Shown here piece by piece: positions 16,025 through 25,186 of a stretch of DNA of 64,000 nt. The position numbers and the translations under genes were made by a program. The DNA is taken from contig JAPLQX010000040.1 in NCBI GenBank assembly GCA_026399435.1, positions 19,984-83,983 on the forward strand, read 5' to 3'. The notes beneath the pieces are model-generated. The model saw only the letters and a list, made by a program, of their open reading frames with translations, was not told where the DNA came from and did no database searches. Source of the stretch: Rhodocyclales bacterium. GTDB taxonomy: Bacteria > Pseudomonadota > Gammaproteobacteria > Burkholderiales > Rhodocyclaceae. Within the stretch, counting starts at the first letter, position 1; each line of letters opens with the position of its first letter.

Positions 16025-17617
16025 ATGAAGGAATTCGATTACATCGTAATAGGCGGCGGCGCCGGAGGTTGTGCCGTGGCAGGGCGGCTTGCGGAAGATC
16101 CGGCCGTCAGCGTGTGCCTTCTGGAAGCGGGCAAGAGCGATGACCAGACCCTGATCAAGGTGCCCTTCTGCACGGCATTGATGCTGCCGACGTCGATCAA
16201 CAACTGGGCCTTCCAGACCGTTCCGCAGCCGGGCCTCAACGGCAGGCGCGGCTATGTGCCGCGCGGCAAGGCGCTGGGCGGGTCGAGCTCGATCAATGCG
16301 ATGGTCTATACGCGAGGCCATCCCTGGGATTACGACCACTGGGCCGCTTTGGGCAACGACGGCTGGTCCTGGCGCGACGTATTGCCCTACTTCAAAAAAT
16401 CGGAACACAACGAGAACTTCCGGGACGAGCATCACGGACAGGGCGGGCCGCTCAATGTCGCAAACCTGCGGTCGCTGAACCCGTTCCAGGAAATCTATCT
16501 CGAGGCCGCCCGGCAGGCCGGCTTCAAGCTGATCGATGATTTCAACGGCGCCGACCAAGAGGGCATCGGCATCTATCAGGTCACCCAGAAGAACGGCGAA
16601 CGCTGGAATGCCGCGCGTGCCTATCTGGCCAGCCGCCCCAACCTGACGGTGATCACGCAGATGCGGGCGCGACGCATCCTGTTTTCCGGCAAGCGTGCCA
16701 GCGGCGTGGAATTCCTGCAAGGCGGCGAAATCCGGACGTTCAAGGCGAAGCGCGAGGTGATCCTGAGCGCCGGTGCGCTGCAATCGCCCCAGCTGTTGAT
16801 GCTTTCGGGAATCGGCGCCGGCGCCGAACTGCAGCAATTCGGCATCCCCGTGATCCACGACCTGCGGGGCGTGGGCAAGAATCTGCAGGACCATCCCGAC
16901 TACATTTTCAACTACCGGGCCAAGTCGCTCGACCTGCTCGGCATCTCGCTGGGCGGCTCTCTGCAATTGATCAAGGAGATCGGCCGCTACCGGAGGGACC
17001 GCACCGGCATGATGACGTCGAACGGCGCCGAGGGCGGCGGCTTCCTGCGGCGTTATCCGGATTCGCCGGCGCCGGAATTCCAGTTGCACTTCGTGGTCGG
17101 CATGATCGACAGCCATGCGCGCAAACTGCACATGGGACACGGCTATTCCTGCCATATCTGCCTGTTGCGGCCGAAGAGCATCGGCACGGTGAGCCTCGCC
17201 AGCGCCGATCCGACGGCCGCCCCCGACATCGATCCGAAGTTCTTCGACCATCCCGACGATCTCGATGCCATGGTCGATGGCTTCAAGCTCACCCGGAAAC
17301 TCATGGATGCGCCGGCGCTGGCCAACATCCGCAGCGGCGAGCTCTACACCGCGGGGATACATTCCGACGACGCGATTCGAGAAGAACTGAAGAACCGTTC
17401 GGACACCATCTATCACCCGGTCGGCACCTGCAAGATGGGCTCCGATGCGATGGCGGTGGTCGATTCCCGCTTGCGCGTGCATGGCCTCGAAGGCCTGCGC
17501 GTGGTCGATGCCTCGATCATGCCTACGCTGATCGGCGGCAACACCAACGCGCCGACCATGATGATCGGCGAAAAGGCCGCCGAGATGATTCGGATGGACA
17601 GCGCGCGCGGCGCCTGA
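16025..17617 (+). CDS. GMC-family FAD alcohol dehydrogenase (AlkJ/choline dehydrogenase type)
   Basis: Oxidises a primary alcohol to the aldehyde with electrons passed to the respiratory chain. The 530-residue product has the Rossmann loop GGGAGG (residues 10-15), the GMC signature PRGKALGGSSSINAM, a second signature GALQSPQLLMLSGIG, the active-site His464 in YHPVGTCKMG and NTNAPTMMIGEKAA. ATG 16025 (MKEFDYIVIGG) is preferred over ATG 16010 because it follows CGGGAAC and gives the usual N-terminus. It is the last gene of the operon with the ALDH and lipase. AlkJ-type enzymes act on medium- to long-chain alcohols; choline is a less likely substrate here. Confidence 0.88.
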   Translation: MKEFDYIVIGGGAGGCAVAGRLAEDPAVSVCLLEAGKSDDQTLIKVPFCTALMLPTSINNWAFQTVPQPGLNGRRGYVPRGKALGGSSSINAMVYTRGHPWDYDHWAALGNDGWSWRDVLPYFKKSEHNENFRDEHHGQGGPLNVANLRSLNPFQEIYLEAARQAGFKLIDDFNGADQEGIGIYQVTQKNGERWNAARAYLASRPNLTVITQMRARRILFSGKRASGVEFLQGGEIRTFKAKREVILSAGALQSPQLLMLSGIGAGAELQQFGIPVIHDLRGVGKNLQDHPDYIFNYRAKSLDLLGISLGGSLQLIKEIGRYRRDRTGMMTSNGAEGGGFLRRYPDSPAPEFQLHFVVGMIDSHARKLHMGHGYSCHICLLRPKSIGTVSLASADPTAAPDIDPKFFDHPDDLDAMVDGFKLTRKLMDAPALANIRSGELYTAGIHSDDAIREELKNRSDTIYHPVGTCKMGSDAMAVVDSRLRVHGLEGLRVVDASIMPTLIGGNTNAPTMMIGEKAAEMIRMDSARGA

Positions 17618-17629
17618 CTCAGCAGCGGA

Positions 17630-17841
17630 CGCACCGCCGGCGCCGACTCTTAACGTGAAGCAACTCGTTCAGAGCGTCTGGTGATAGCCGAGCGAAGCGA
17701 GCAATTCAGAAGCCTCTCCGCGAGGGGGCGAGGCGGGAATTCGCGACGCATGCGTCGCGCCGCCGCAGCCGGCTGGCTGTGCAAAGCCAGCCGTGGGCCG
17801 CGCAGCGGATGGGAGGGGCGGGCCTTTAATTTGCCTTTAGC
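17630..17841 (+). repeat. Dispersed core repeat plus REP-like composite repeat, copy 2
   Basis: The dispersed core (GCACCGCCGGCGCCG then ACTCTT, 17630-17651) runs directly into a second copy of the element at 960-1067: TTAACGTGAA, GGTGATAGCCGAGCG, AGCGAGC, AGAAGCCTC, and at the end GGATGGGAGGGGCGGGC plus CTTTA. Copy 2 carries about 80 extra bases in the middle. These hold a perfect 18-base palindrome (17742-17759, half-site CGCGACGCA) and a hairpin GGCTGGCT/AGCCAGCC (17771-17792). No coding capacity is evident. The whole gap 17618-17944 holds only this and the hairpin at 17857. Confidence 0.7.
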
Positions 17842-17856
17842 TACGGCCGCTGCGCT

Positions 17857-17879
17857 TAACGCCGGTGATGCCGGCGTTA
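17857..17879. other. Hairpin between convergent genes
   Basis: TAACGCCGG (17857-17865) and CCGGCGTTA (17871-17879) form a perfect nine-base stem with a TGATG loop. It lies between the alcohol dehydrogenase and acyl-CoA reductase genes, which converge here. Neither side has a strong T-tract, so it may be a weak bidirectional terminator. Confidence 0.45.
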
Positions 17880-17944
17880 GCCTTCACTGAAACTTCGTTT
17901 TCGCGTGTTTCATCTTCTGCGGGTGGTGCTCGGTGTCATGAGCG

Positions 17945-19933
17945 TTAGAAGTGGATGCCGCGCATGAGCTGGGTGAAGGCGATCTGATCGGCCGAGGGCG
18001 GCGGCAGTGCACCTTCGGCCTTGCCTTTCGCCGCCGATGAGTCGGGGAACATCCGGTAAACGGTATTCATGATGATCTGCGCGACGCGCGGCGCCGCCGC
18101 ATGAAGCACCTGGCCGAAGATCCCGAGCCGGGTGGCGATGCGCACCGGCCGGTGCACGATGGCATCCACGATCATGTCGGCGGCATCTTCCGGGGTCAGG
18201 GTCGGCACATGGTCGTAGAGCTTGGTCGGGGCGATCATCGGAGTTTTCACCAGCGGCATGTTGATGGTGGTGAACTCGATGCCGCGATCGACGAACTCGG
18301 AGGCCGCGCAGCGGGTCCAGGCATCCAGCGCGGCTTTCGAGGCGACGTAGGCCGAGAAGCGCGGGGCATTGGTCAGCACGCCGATCGAGGAGATGTTGAT
18401 GACGTGGCCGGCGCGTTTTTCGAGCATCTTCGGCAGCAGGCCCATGGTCAGGCGCAGGGAACCGAAGTAATTGACCTGCATGGTGCGGTCGAAATCGTGC
18501 ATGCGGTCGAAGGAGTTTTCGATGCCGCGGCGGATCGAGCGGCCGGCGTTGTTCACCAGGATGTCGACCCCGCCATGCGCCTCGGTGACCTGGCGCACCA
18601 TGACTTCGCACTGCGTCTCGTCGGCGACGTCTACGGAATAGGGGATCAGCGTGAGTCCCTTGGCCTTGGCTTCGGCGACGGTTTCGTCCAGCTTTTCCTT
18701 GTCGCGGGCGACGATGATGACGATCGCCCCGGCTGCGGCGATCTTGAATGCCGCCGCCTTGCCGATGCCGCTGGAACCGCCGGTGATCAGCACCACCTTG
18801 CCGCCGACCCGGCCCTTCAGGCTGCGGTCGATGAACAGGTCGGGGTCCATGCGGCGTTCCCAGTAGTCCCAGAGCTTCCAGGCATAGGTGTTGAGCGGCG
18901 GAACCGAGATGCCGCTGCCGGCCAGCGCCTTTTCAGTCTCCCTGCAATCGAAGCGGGTCGGGTAATTGATGAACTGCATGATGTCCTCGGGCAGGCCGAG
19001 GTCCTTCATCACCGCGCGCTGGATGCGGCGCACCGGGGTCAGCGCCATCAGGGACTTGCGTACTCCGCGCGGGATGAAGCCGAGCAGGGCGGCGTTGATG
19101 CGCATCCCCATTTCGGGAGCGTGGCCGGCGCGGGCGAAGACGTTGAGCACATCGCCGACGCGCATAGGATGCGGATCGGTGAGATGGAAGCAGCGGCCGT
19201 CCAGATTCTTCTGATGGGAGAGATAGGCCAGGGCGTCGACCACGAAGTCCACCGGGACGATGTTGATGCGGCCGCCTTCGAGGCCGATGCTGGGCATCCA
19301 GGGCGGCAGGATCCTGCGCATCTTCTGGATCAGCTTGAAGAAGTAATAGGGACCGTCGATCTTGTCCGCTTCCCCGGTGTGTGAATCGCCGACCACGAGG
19401 CCCGGACGATAGACGCGCCAGGGACGCTTGCATTCGGCGCGCACGATGCGCTCGGATTCATGCTTGGTGCCGAAGTAGGGATGGTCCAGATTCTCCGCTT
19501 CGTCGAACATGTCCTCGCGGAAAATGCCCTCGAACATGCCGGCGGCCGCGATCGAACTGACATGGTGAAAGCAGCCGGCGTCGATCTGCTGCGCCAGCGC
19601 GACGGCGTTGCGCGTGCCATCGACATTGGCGGCCATCTGCACCTCGGCACTGGCCTTCAGGTCATAGATGGCGGCCAGATGGTAGTAGTGGTCGACCTTG
19701 CCCTTGAGCTTTTTCAGATCGGCCTTGCCGACGCCCAGGCAGGGCTGGCACAGGTCGCCGACGACCGGGATGGCGCGGTCCTTGTCGGCGTTCCAGTAGT
19801 CGTAGAGCGCGTCCAGACGCTCGGGACTTTTGTCGCGGGTAAGGAAGTAAACGGTAGCCGTCGGCTTTTCGAGCAATTTGGCAACCAGTCGCTTGCCGAT
19901 GAACCCGGTTGCCCCGGTGACAAAATAGATCAT
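17945..19933 (-). CDS. Bifunctional fatty acyl-CoA reductase (Maqu_2220 type)
   Basis: Reduces fatty acyl-CoA through the aldehyde to fatty alcohol with NADPH. The 662-residue length and domain order match the Marinobacter Maqu_2220 type of alcohol-forming reductase. The N-terminal male-sterility/epimerase-like domain has TGATGFIG at 6-13, FHHVSSIAAAG and HPYFGTKHESE. The C-terminal short-chain dehydrogenase has TGGSSGIG near 384-391, NNAGRSIRRG, NISSIGVLTNAPRFSAYV, TTINMPLVKTPMIAPTK and the final MRGIHF. From memory the likeness extends along nearly the whole length. The ATG at 19933 follows GAGGAGGCAGCA. It is divergent from the phasin gene and near a wax ester synthase gene. Confidence 0.92.
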   Translation of the reverse strand: MIYFVTGATGFIGKRLVAKLLEKPTATVYFLTRDKSPERLDALYDYWNADKDRAIPVVGDLCQPCLGVGKADLKKLKGKVDHYYHLAAIYDLKASAEVQMAANVDGTRNAVALAQQIDAGCFHHVSSIAAAGMFEGIFREDMFDEAENLDHPYFGTKHESERIVRAECKRPWRVYRPGLVVGDSHTGEADKIDGPYYFFKLIQKMRRILPPWMPSIGLEGGRINIVPVDFVVDALAYLSHQKNLDGRCFHLTDPHPMRVGDVLNVFARAGHAPEMGMRINAALLGFIPRGVRKSLMALTPVRRIQRAVMKDLGLPEDIMQFINYPTRFDCRETEKALAGSGISVPPLNTYAWKLWDYWERRMDPDLFIDRSLKGRVGGKVVLITGGSSGIGKAAAFKIAAAGAIVIIVARDKEKLDETVAEAKAKGLTLIPYSVDVADETQCEVMVRQVTEAHGGVDILVNNAGRSIRRGIENSFDRMHDFDRTMQVNYFGSLRLTMGLLPKMLEKRAGHVINISSIGVLTNAPRFSAYVASKAALDAWTRCAASEFVDRGIEFTTINMPLVKTPMIAPTKLYDHVPTLTPEDAADMIVDAIVHRPVRIATRLGIFGQVLHAAAPRVAQIIMNTVYRMFPDSSAAKGKAEGALPPPSADQIAFTQLMRGIHF

Positions 19934-20147
19934 TGCTGCCTCCTCGTCATTGTTCGATGAAACCCCGTAGCCCCGTCCAGCGAGATCGTTTGCGGAATGA
20001 TACAGAAGCAAAGCCGCGGGAGGGGCGCGCGGGACTATTAGTGTGACCCCTCTAATCGAAATGGTTAGTCTGGGCCTTGTGGCAGGCATGGCGCCTGCCG
20101 AGGCCTCGCAGGCGAGGCATCGGGAATCAATCAATCAGGAGGGTGTC

Positions 20148-20642
20148 ATGGTCAAGAAGCTCGTGGTAAAGAAACTCAAGTCCGTCGGCAAGGATAGCCA
20201 GTTGTCCGCCACCATTCGCGAATCGGCGCAGCAGATTTGGCTGGCCGGGCTTGGTGCGTTCGCCAAGGCGCAACAGGAAGGCAACAAGGTGTTCGATGCG
20301 CTGGTCCGCCAGGGCGAGTCGATCCAGAAGAGTACACGCAAGGTGGCTGAAGACAAGGTGACCGAAATGGCAGCCAAAGCCACCGGAACGTGGGACAAGC
20401 TCGAGCAGGTATTCGAGAATCGTGTCGCCCGTTCGCTGCACAGCCTTGGTGTTCCGACGCGGGACGACGTCGCCGTGCTGGCGAAGCGCGTTGCGGAATT
20501 GAAGGCCGAGGTGGAAAAACTGAACAAGGGCGCACCCAAGGCCGCGCCGAAGGCTGCGAAGCCGAAAGCCGCGGCGGCCAAGCCGGCGCGCCGCGCAGCC
20601 GCGAAGCCAGCAGCCAAGCCGGTACACAAGGCAGCGGCCTGA
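20148..20642 (+). CDS. Phasin with a Lys/Ala/Pro-rich tail (PhaF/PhaI type)
   Basis: A granule-associated protein that coats PHA or other lipid inclusions. The 164-residue product has an N-terminal phasin domain (SAQQIWLAGLGAFAKAQQEG then FDALVRQGE) and a coiled coil near residues 105-130 (VAVLAKRVAELKAEVEKLN). It ends in a basic tail of APKAA and AAAKPA units like those of histone-like AlgP and PhaF, which bind DNA. The ATG at 20148 follows CAGGAGGG. It is divergent from the acyl-CoA reductase gene and upstream of the patatin. It may serve PHB granules, wax droplets or both. Confidence 0.88.
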   Translation: MVKKLVVKKLKSVGKDSQLSATIRESAQQIWLAGLGAFAKAQQEGNKVFDALVRQGESIQKSTRKVAEDKVTEMAAKATGTWDKLEQVFENRVARSLHSLGVPTRDDVAVLAKRVAELKAEVEKLNKGAPKAAPKAAKPKAAAAKPARRAAAKPAAKPVHKAAA

Positions 20643-20707
20643 CGCCTGCCCGTAAGGCGGCAATGCCCCCTGTAAAGGCCTGACGGCTGCCGGTGGAGTG
20701 TACTGAC

Positions 20708-21952
20708 ATGAGACCGGCAGACCGGCAGCAGCGTGTGGCCTTGGCGCTGGCGGGAGGCGGGCCGCTCGGCGCGATCTACGAGATCGGGACGCTGATGGCG
20801 CTCTCGGAGGCGCTGGAGGGTCTCGATTTCAATGAGCTTGACGCCTATGTCGGCGTCAGCGCCGGCAGCTTCATCGCCGCCGGTCTCGCCAATGGCCTGA
20901 GCCCGGCCTATCTCTACCGGATGTTCGTCGACAGCGAATCGGCCGAGGTTCCCTTCGAACCGGAGATGCTGCTCAAGCCGGCTTTCGGCGAGTATGCAGG
21001 GCGCGCGGCGGCGGTTCCAGGCTTGCTGTTCGAGTCCTTCGTCGAGTATTTGCGCAGGCCGCTGCGGCAGGGCTTCCTGGCTTCGTTTCAGCGCCTCTCG
21101 CAGGCGATTCCTACCGGAATTTTCAACAACGCGGGCATGGATGTCTTTCTGACGCGGCTGTTTTCCCTGCCCGGCCTGACCAACGACTTCCGGCAGCTCA
21201 AAAGCCGTCTGTTCCTCATCGCCACCGACCTCGACTCGGGGACTTCGATTGCGTTCGGCTCCAAAGGCCATGATCACGTCCCGATAGCGACCGCGATTCA
21301 GGCCAGCGCCGCACTGCCGGGGCTGTATCCGCCGGTCGAGATCGACGGCCGCTGGTATGTCGACGGCGCGCTGAAAAAGACCCTGCACGCCTCGGTCGCC
21401 CTGAAGGAAGGGGCGCGGCTGGTGCTCTGCATCAATCCGCTGGTGCCCTTCGATGCCGGCCACGCTTCGCATGAAAAGCATCTCAAGCGCCGCCGGCTGG
21501 TCGATGGCGGCTTGCCCGTGGTCCTCGCGCAAACCTTTCGCGCCATCGTTCACTCGCGCATGAAGACCGGGCTGGAGAAGTACGACATCCAGTACAAGGA
21601 TGCCGACGTGATCCTGTTCGAGCCGAGCCGGGACGATGCCGACATGTTCTTCACCAACATGTTCAGCTATGCCGACCGCAAGCGTCTCACGGAACAGGCC
21701 TACCGCAAGACGCGGGACGAGTTGCTGCGGCGCTACGATGAACTGGCGCCGAAACTGGCCCGCCACGGGGTGTCGATCAACCGTGCCGTGCTCACCGATC
21801 CCCACCGGTCGCTGGCGCGCCGCATGGCCGAGTTGAAGCGCCACCGGGCGCGCAATATGGGGCTGACGGCCTTGCGCCTGTCCGACACGCTGGACGACCT
21901 TGCGCGGGCGCTCAGACGCCGGCAGCAAAGGCAGAAGCATCAGGCCGCCTGA
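20708..21952 (+). CDS. Patatin-like phospholipase / acyl hydrolase
   Basis: A serine lipid acyl hydrolase. The 414-residue product has the oxyanion loop GGGPLGAIYE near residue 16, the nucleophile elbow GVSAGS with Ser51, and the catalytic Asp219 in VDGAL. A long C-terminal helical region rich in Arg and Lys (SLARRMAELKRHRAR to the end) could bind membranes or nucleic acid. ATG 20708 follows GGTGGAG; a GTG 15 bases upstream is also in frame. It lies between the phasin and a TetR regulator, in a lipid-storage setting, and may release fatty acids from stored lipid or PHA-associated phospholipid. Confidence 0.87.
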   Translation: MRPADRQQRVALALAGGGPLGAIYEIGTLMALSEALEGLDFNELDAYVGVSAGSFIAAGLANGLSPAYLYRMFVDSESAEVPFEPEMLLKPAFGEYAGRAAAVPGLLFESFVEYLRRPLRQGFLASFQRLSQAIPTGIFNNAGMDVFLTRLFSLPGLTNDFRQLKSRLFLIATDLDSGTSIAFGSKGHDHVPIATAIQASAALPGLYPPVEIDGRWYVDGALKKTLHASVALKEGARLVLCINPLVPFDAGHASHEKHLKRRRLVDGGLPVVLAQTFRAIVHSRMKTGLEKYDIQYKDADVILFEPSRDDADMFFTNMFSYADRKRLTEQAYRKTRDELLRRYDELAPKLARHGVSINRAVLTDPHRSLARRMAELKRHRARNMGLTALRLSDTLDDLARALRRRQQRQKHQAA

Positions 21953-22021
21953 TTCCGCAAGGATGACGGGAGGGTTGCAGGTTTCTGCTATCCTCGACGC
22001 ACTGGTCGAGATGGGTGATTG

Positions 22022-22669
22022 ATGGATAGAAAACCGAAGCGCCGCACCCGCGAGCGCATCCTGGAAACGTCCCTGGTACTGTTCAATGACTTCGGCGAAC
22101 CGAATGTCACGACGCAGCTGATTTCGGACGAGATGGGGATCAGCCCGGGCAATCTCTACTACCACTTCCACAACAAGGACGAGATCATCGAGTCCCTGTT
22201 CGCCGACTTCGAGCGCGAGATGGAAGAAACCCTCACGGCGCCGGCGCGACGCCCGCCGAACGTGGAGGACATCTGGCTGTTCCTGCACCTGATATTCGAG
22301 GGCATCTGGAAGTTCCGCTTTCTCTATCGCGACATCAACGAGCTGCTGTCGCGCAACCGGGTGCTGGAAACCCACTTCAAGCGCATCGTGGCGCACAAGG
22401 TGCATACGGCGACGGTTATCTGCCAGGGCCTGGTGGCAACGGGCGACATGAAGGCGACACCGGCGGAGATTCAGGCCCTGGCCGTCAACATGACCGTCGT
22501 GGCGACCTACTGGCTGTCATTCGAGTTTGTCAGCGACCCGAGGAAAAAGATTGACGGAGAGAGTCTGGCGCGCGGCGCCTTTCAGGTCATGGCGCTCGCC
22601 GCGCCCTACCTGGTGGGGCGCTCGCGCAAGTTGTTCGAGGAAGTATCGAAAAATTATCTGACTGCTTGA
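22022..22669 (+). CDS. TetR family transcriptional regulator
   Basis: A repressor with an N-terminal helix-turn-helix (RERILETSLVLFNDFGEPNV, then ISDEMGISPGNLYYHFHNKDEII, about residues 8-58) and a helical ligand domain. The 215-residue length is typical. The LYYHFHNKDEII block and C-terminal Trp-rich segment resemble regulators of fatty-acid or acyl-CoA metabolism, but the ligand cannot be read from sequence. It begins 69 bases after the patatin and is followed by the TPR gene 21 bases later, so it may control this lipid block. Confidence 0.88.
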   Translation: MDRKPKRRTRERILETSLVLFNDFGEPNVTTQLISDEMGISPGNLYYHFHNKDEIIESLFADFEREMEETLTAPARRPPNVEDIWLFLHLIFEGIWKFRFLYRDINELLSRNRVLETHFKRIVAHKVHTATVICQGLVATGDMKATPAEIQALAVNMTVVATYWLSFEFVSDPRKKIDGESLARGAFQVMALAAPYLVGRSRKLFEEVSKNYLTA

Positions 22670-22690
22670 GCAAAGGAGAGGAGACGCATC

Positions 22691-23473
22691 ATGGCAAAGC
22701 CGACCTGGAAAAAATTTCCGCATGCGGACAAGGCGTTCGTTTTCGCGGGCCCCGCACTGAAGAAGAACTGGGAGCGCCTGCATCGCGGCGATCGCGAGGC
22801 GTTTCCCGCCGATGCAGAGGTTCAGGAGGCATGGCGCCTCTACCATCAGGGCGAATTCGCCAAGGCCTGCGAGGCGGGGCTGGCGGCCGGCATCGATGGC
22901 TACAACGTGGCGAACAAGGCCACCATGATCTACGCCAACTATCTCGAAACGGACGAGAAGCGCAAGCTGACCCTGTTCCAGGAAGTATCGGACCGGTGCG
23001 AGGAATTGCAGGAGGCGCAACCGAAGAATGCCAACGCGTACTACATCCAGGCCTATGCGCTGGGCCGCTACAGCCAGGGCATCTCGGTGCTCAAGGCCCT
23101 GGCGCAGGGACTGGGCGGCAAGATCCAGACGGCGCTGGAAACGGCGCTGAAGCTCGATCCGAAACACGCCGACGCGCATAGCGCGCTGGGCGCCTACCAT
23201 GCCGAGGTGGTGGACAAAGTCGGCGCGCTGATCGGCAAGCTGACCTACGGGGCGAGCAAGGACGTGGCCGTGAAGCACTTCGAGTCGGCGCTGAAACTGG
23301 CGCCAGACTCAGCCATCGCCTGCATCGAGTATGCCAATGCGCTGGTCATGCTGTTCGGCAACAGCAAGATGGATCAAGCCGTGAAGCTCTACGAAAAAGC
23401 GGCGGCCGCAACGCCGGTCGACGCCATGGAACGGCTCGACGTCGAACTGGCGAAGTCGGAACTCGAGGATTAA
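22691..23473 (+). CDS. TPR-repeat protein of unknown function
   Basis: A 260-residue soluble protein. Helical pairs of the tetratricopeptide type are visible (AWRLYHQGEFAKACEAGLAAG, ALETALKLDPKHADAHSALGAYHAE, VKHFESALKLAPDSAIACIEYANAL, AVKLYEKAAAATP), which suggests a scaffold role. No signal peptide is seen. The Shine-Dalgarno AAAGGAGAGGAG is strong. It ends six bases from the convergent WS/DGAT gene, and its position suggests a link to lipid-body metabolism, which is only contextual. Confidence 0.75.
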   Translation: MAKPTWKKFPHADKAFVFAGPALKKNWERLHRGDREAFPADAEVQEAWRLYHQGEFAKACEAGLAAGIDGYNVANKATMIYANYLETDEKRKLTLFQEVSDRCEELQEAQPKNANAYYIQAYALGRYSQGISVLKALAQGLGGKIQTALETALKLDPKHADAHSALGAYHAEVVDKVGALIGKLTYGASKDVAVKHFESALKLAPDSAIACIEYANALVMLFGNSKMDQAVKLYEKAAAATPVDAMERLDVELAKSELED

Positions 23474-23479
23474 GCCAAG

Positions 23480-25105
23480 CTAGGCCAGGTTGCGGAACCG
23501 CTTCGGAATCCGCGCGGCGGGGGTTTCGGTCGCCGCAGCCGGCTTGGGATGGACGACAGGCTTCGCTTTGGCAGCGGATTTGGCCGGCGCGGACTTGCGC
23601 GCCCGCGCTGTGGCGGTCTTGGGCTTTGCTCCTGCGGCATCCAGCGGCGGCGGCATTTGTTTGCCGAACAACTGCTGTTCGATCAGCTTCGGTTCCAAAG
23701 GCATGTCCCAGTCGATCATCAGCAAGGCGAGCAGCATCTTTTCGAACTCGGCTTCGAACAGCGGCGTGATCGCCTCCGGGTCGGGAACGTAATGCCGGTC
23801 GGTAACCATGCCGAACTGAACCTTGTCGTTGTAGCTCAGGATCGAAACTCCGATGCCGATGTCGCCTGACTGCGGCACCCAGACCATCACCTGATCGAGG
23901 CGCGCCCCGGCCAGATACAGCGGCTGCTTCGGCCCGGGCACGTTGGTCATCACGGCGCTGGCCTTGGACGCAAGGATGTCGAGGAACTGCTGCTGCACGA
24001 TCTTGGGCGCGACACCGACGGCCGCGAGCAGGCCCAGCGTCAGTGGCGGCTGATACGAGCCCTTGAGTTCATTCATGCGCTCCCGCACCAGGAACAGGCG
24101 GGCGAAAGGGTTGGCTTCGTACACGGGCAACGATAGCGTGCCCAGGCCGAAGCGGTTGCCCAGCGTGCCTTCGTCCTTCGCCGAGCGCAGATTGACCGGA
24201 ATCACGGCGCGCACTTCCACGCCCTCGACCGATTCGCCCTTTTGCTGGAAGTAGGCGCGCAGCGCGCCGGCGACCGCCGCCAGCAGGATGTCGTTGACCG
24301 AACAGCCGAGTGCCTTGCCCAGCGCTTTGACCTCGCCCAGCGGAATCGGATCGCACCACGCGACGCGCTTGACCGTGCTGGTCTTGCCCTTGAAGCTGGT
24401 GGGCGAATCGACCGGCATCGCGAGCAGCTTGGCGAGTTCGGTCAGCAGGCCGATGCCATACTTGCCGTAGGTGGACAGGCGATCCGTATCCGACGCCAGA
24501 TTCAGCGCCTTGCCGCCCAGTTCAGTGCCCATGCTGACGGCCGAGGTGAGCGTCTCGACCAGGGTGTCGAGCAGGCCGGCAGGAATGTCGTGTGCGTTCT
24601 CGTCTTCATGCTTCGGGGTGAAGCGCTTTTGCGCAGGCGCGTTCGGCGAAAGGTCGGTGAGCGAAAGGATGACCCCGACCAGCGCAATGCCGTCCGCGAT
24701 GCTGTGATGGATGCGCGTGACCAGGGCCGAGCCGCCGTTGTAGTTTTCGACCAGGTCGAAGCGCCACAGCGGCTTGCCCGGATTGAGTGGTTGCACGGAC
24801 AGTTCGCTGGCCAGCGCCTGTAATTCCTTCTTGCCGGCCTTGCCCGGCAGGACGCGGCGTTTCACGTGCGCCTCGATGTCGAAATCGGGATCGTCCTCCC
24901 AATACGCGCCGGTGACCTCTTGTACCGCGCATTGCCGGAAGCGGCGGTAGCGTCCGACCATGCGCGCCTCGACGGTGTTGCGCAGCCGTTCGAAGTCGAT
25001 GCTCTCATTGAACACCATGACGCCGACGATCATCATCAGATTGGTCGGACGGTCCATCCGCAGCCAGGCGGTATCGACCGCGGACATCCTTTCACGTTGG
25101 GGCAT
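23480..25105 (-). CDS. Wax ester synthase / diacylglycerol acyltransferase (WS/DGAT)
   Basis: Joins a fatty acyl-CoA with a fatty alcohol to form wax ester, or with diacylglycerol to form triacylglycerol, at the inner membrane. The 541-residue product has the catalytic HHSIADG at residues 133-139, PLWRFDL near 112, VNDILLAAVAGALR and a GVSILSYNDKVQFG segment, all typical of the family. The last 60 residues are an unusual Ala/Lys/Pro-rich tail (KSAPAKSAAKAKP and similar), like that of the phasin at 20148. ATG 25105 follows TGGAGGAAG; longer frames upstream overlap the divergent promoter region. The acyl-CoA reductase at 17945 would supply its alcohol. Confidence 0.92.
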   Translation of the reverse strand: MPQRERMSAVDTAWLRMDRPTNLMMIVGVMVFNESIDFERLRNTVEARMVGRYRRFRQCAVQEVTGAYWEDDPDFDIEAHVKRRVLPGKAGKKELQALASELSVQPLNPGKPLWRFDLVENYNGGSALVTRIHHSIADGIALVGVILSLTDLSPNAPAQKRFTPKHEDENAHDIPAGLLDTLVETLTSAVSMGTELGGKALNLASDTDRLSTYGKYGIGLLTELAKLLAMPVDSPTSFKGKTSTVKRVAWCDPIPLGEVKALGKALGCSVNDILLAAVAGALRAYFQQKGESVEGVEVRAVIPVNLRSAKDEGTLGNRFGLGTLSLPVYEANPFARLFLVRERMNELKGSYQPPLTLGLLAAVGVAPKIVQQQFLDILASKASAVMTNVPGPKQPLYLAGARLDQVMVWVPQSGDIGIGVSILSYNDKVQFGMVTDRHYVPDPEAITPLFEAEFEKMLLALLMIDWDMPLEPKLIEQQLFGKQMPPPLDAAGAKPKTATARARKSAPAKSAAKAKPVVHPKPAAATETPAARIPKRFRNLA

Positions 25106-25186
25106 TGCGCGCTTCCTCCAAGTTGACGGCATATAATAGTCCAAGCCAAATCCCGGCGACCAGAGATTGTTGCGACGGAAGACGAC

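Noticed and set aside
14249..17482. A 1077-codon open frame on the minus strand across the aldehyde dehydrogenase, lipase and alcohol dehydrogenase genes
   Set aside because: It is a shadow of three well-supported genes; the composition is low-complexity Arg/His/Gln with no motifs.
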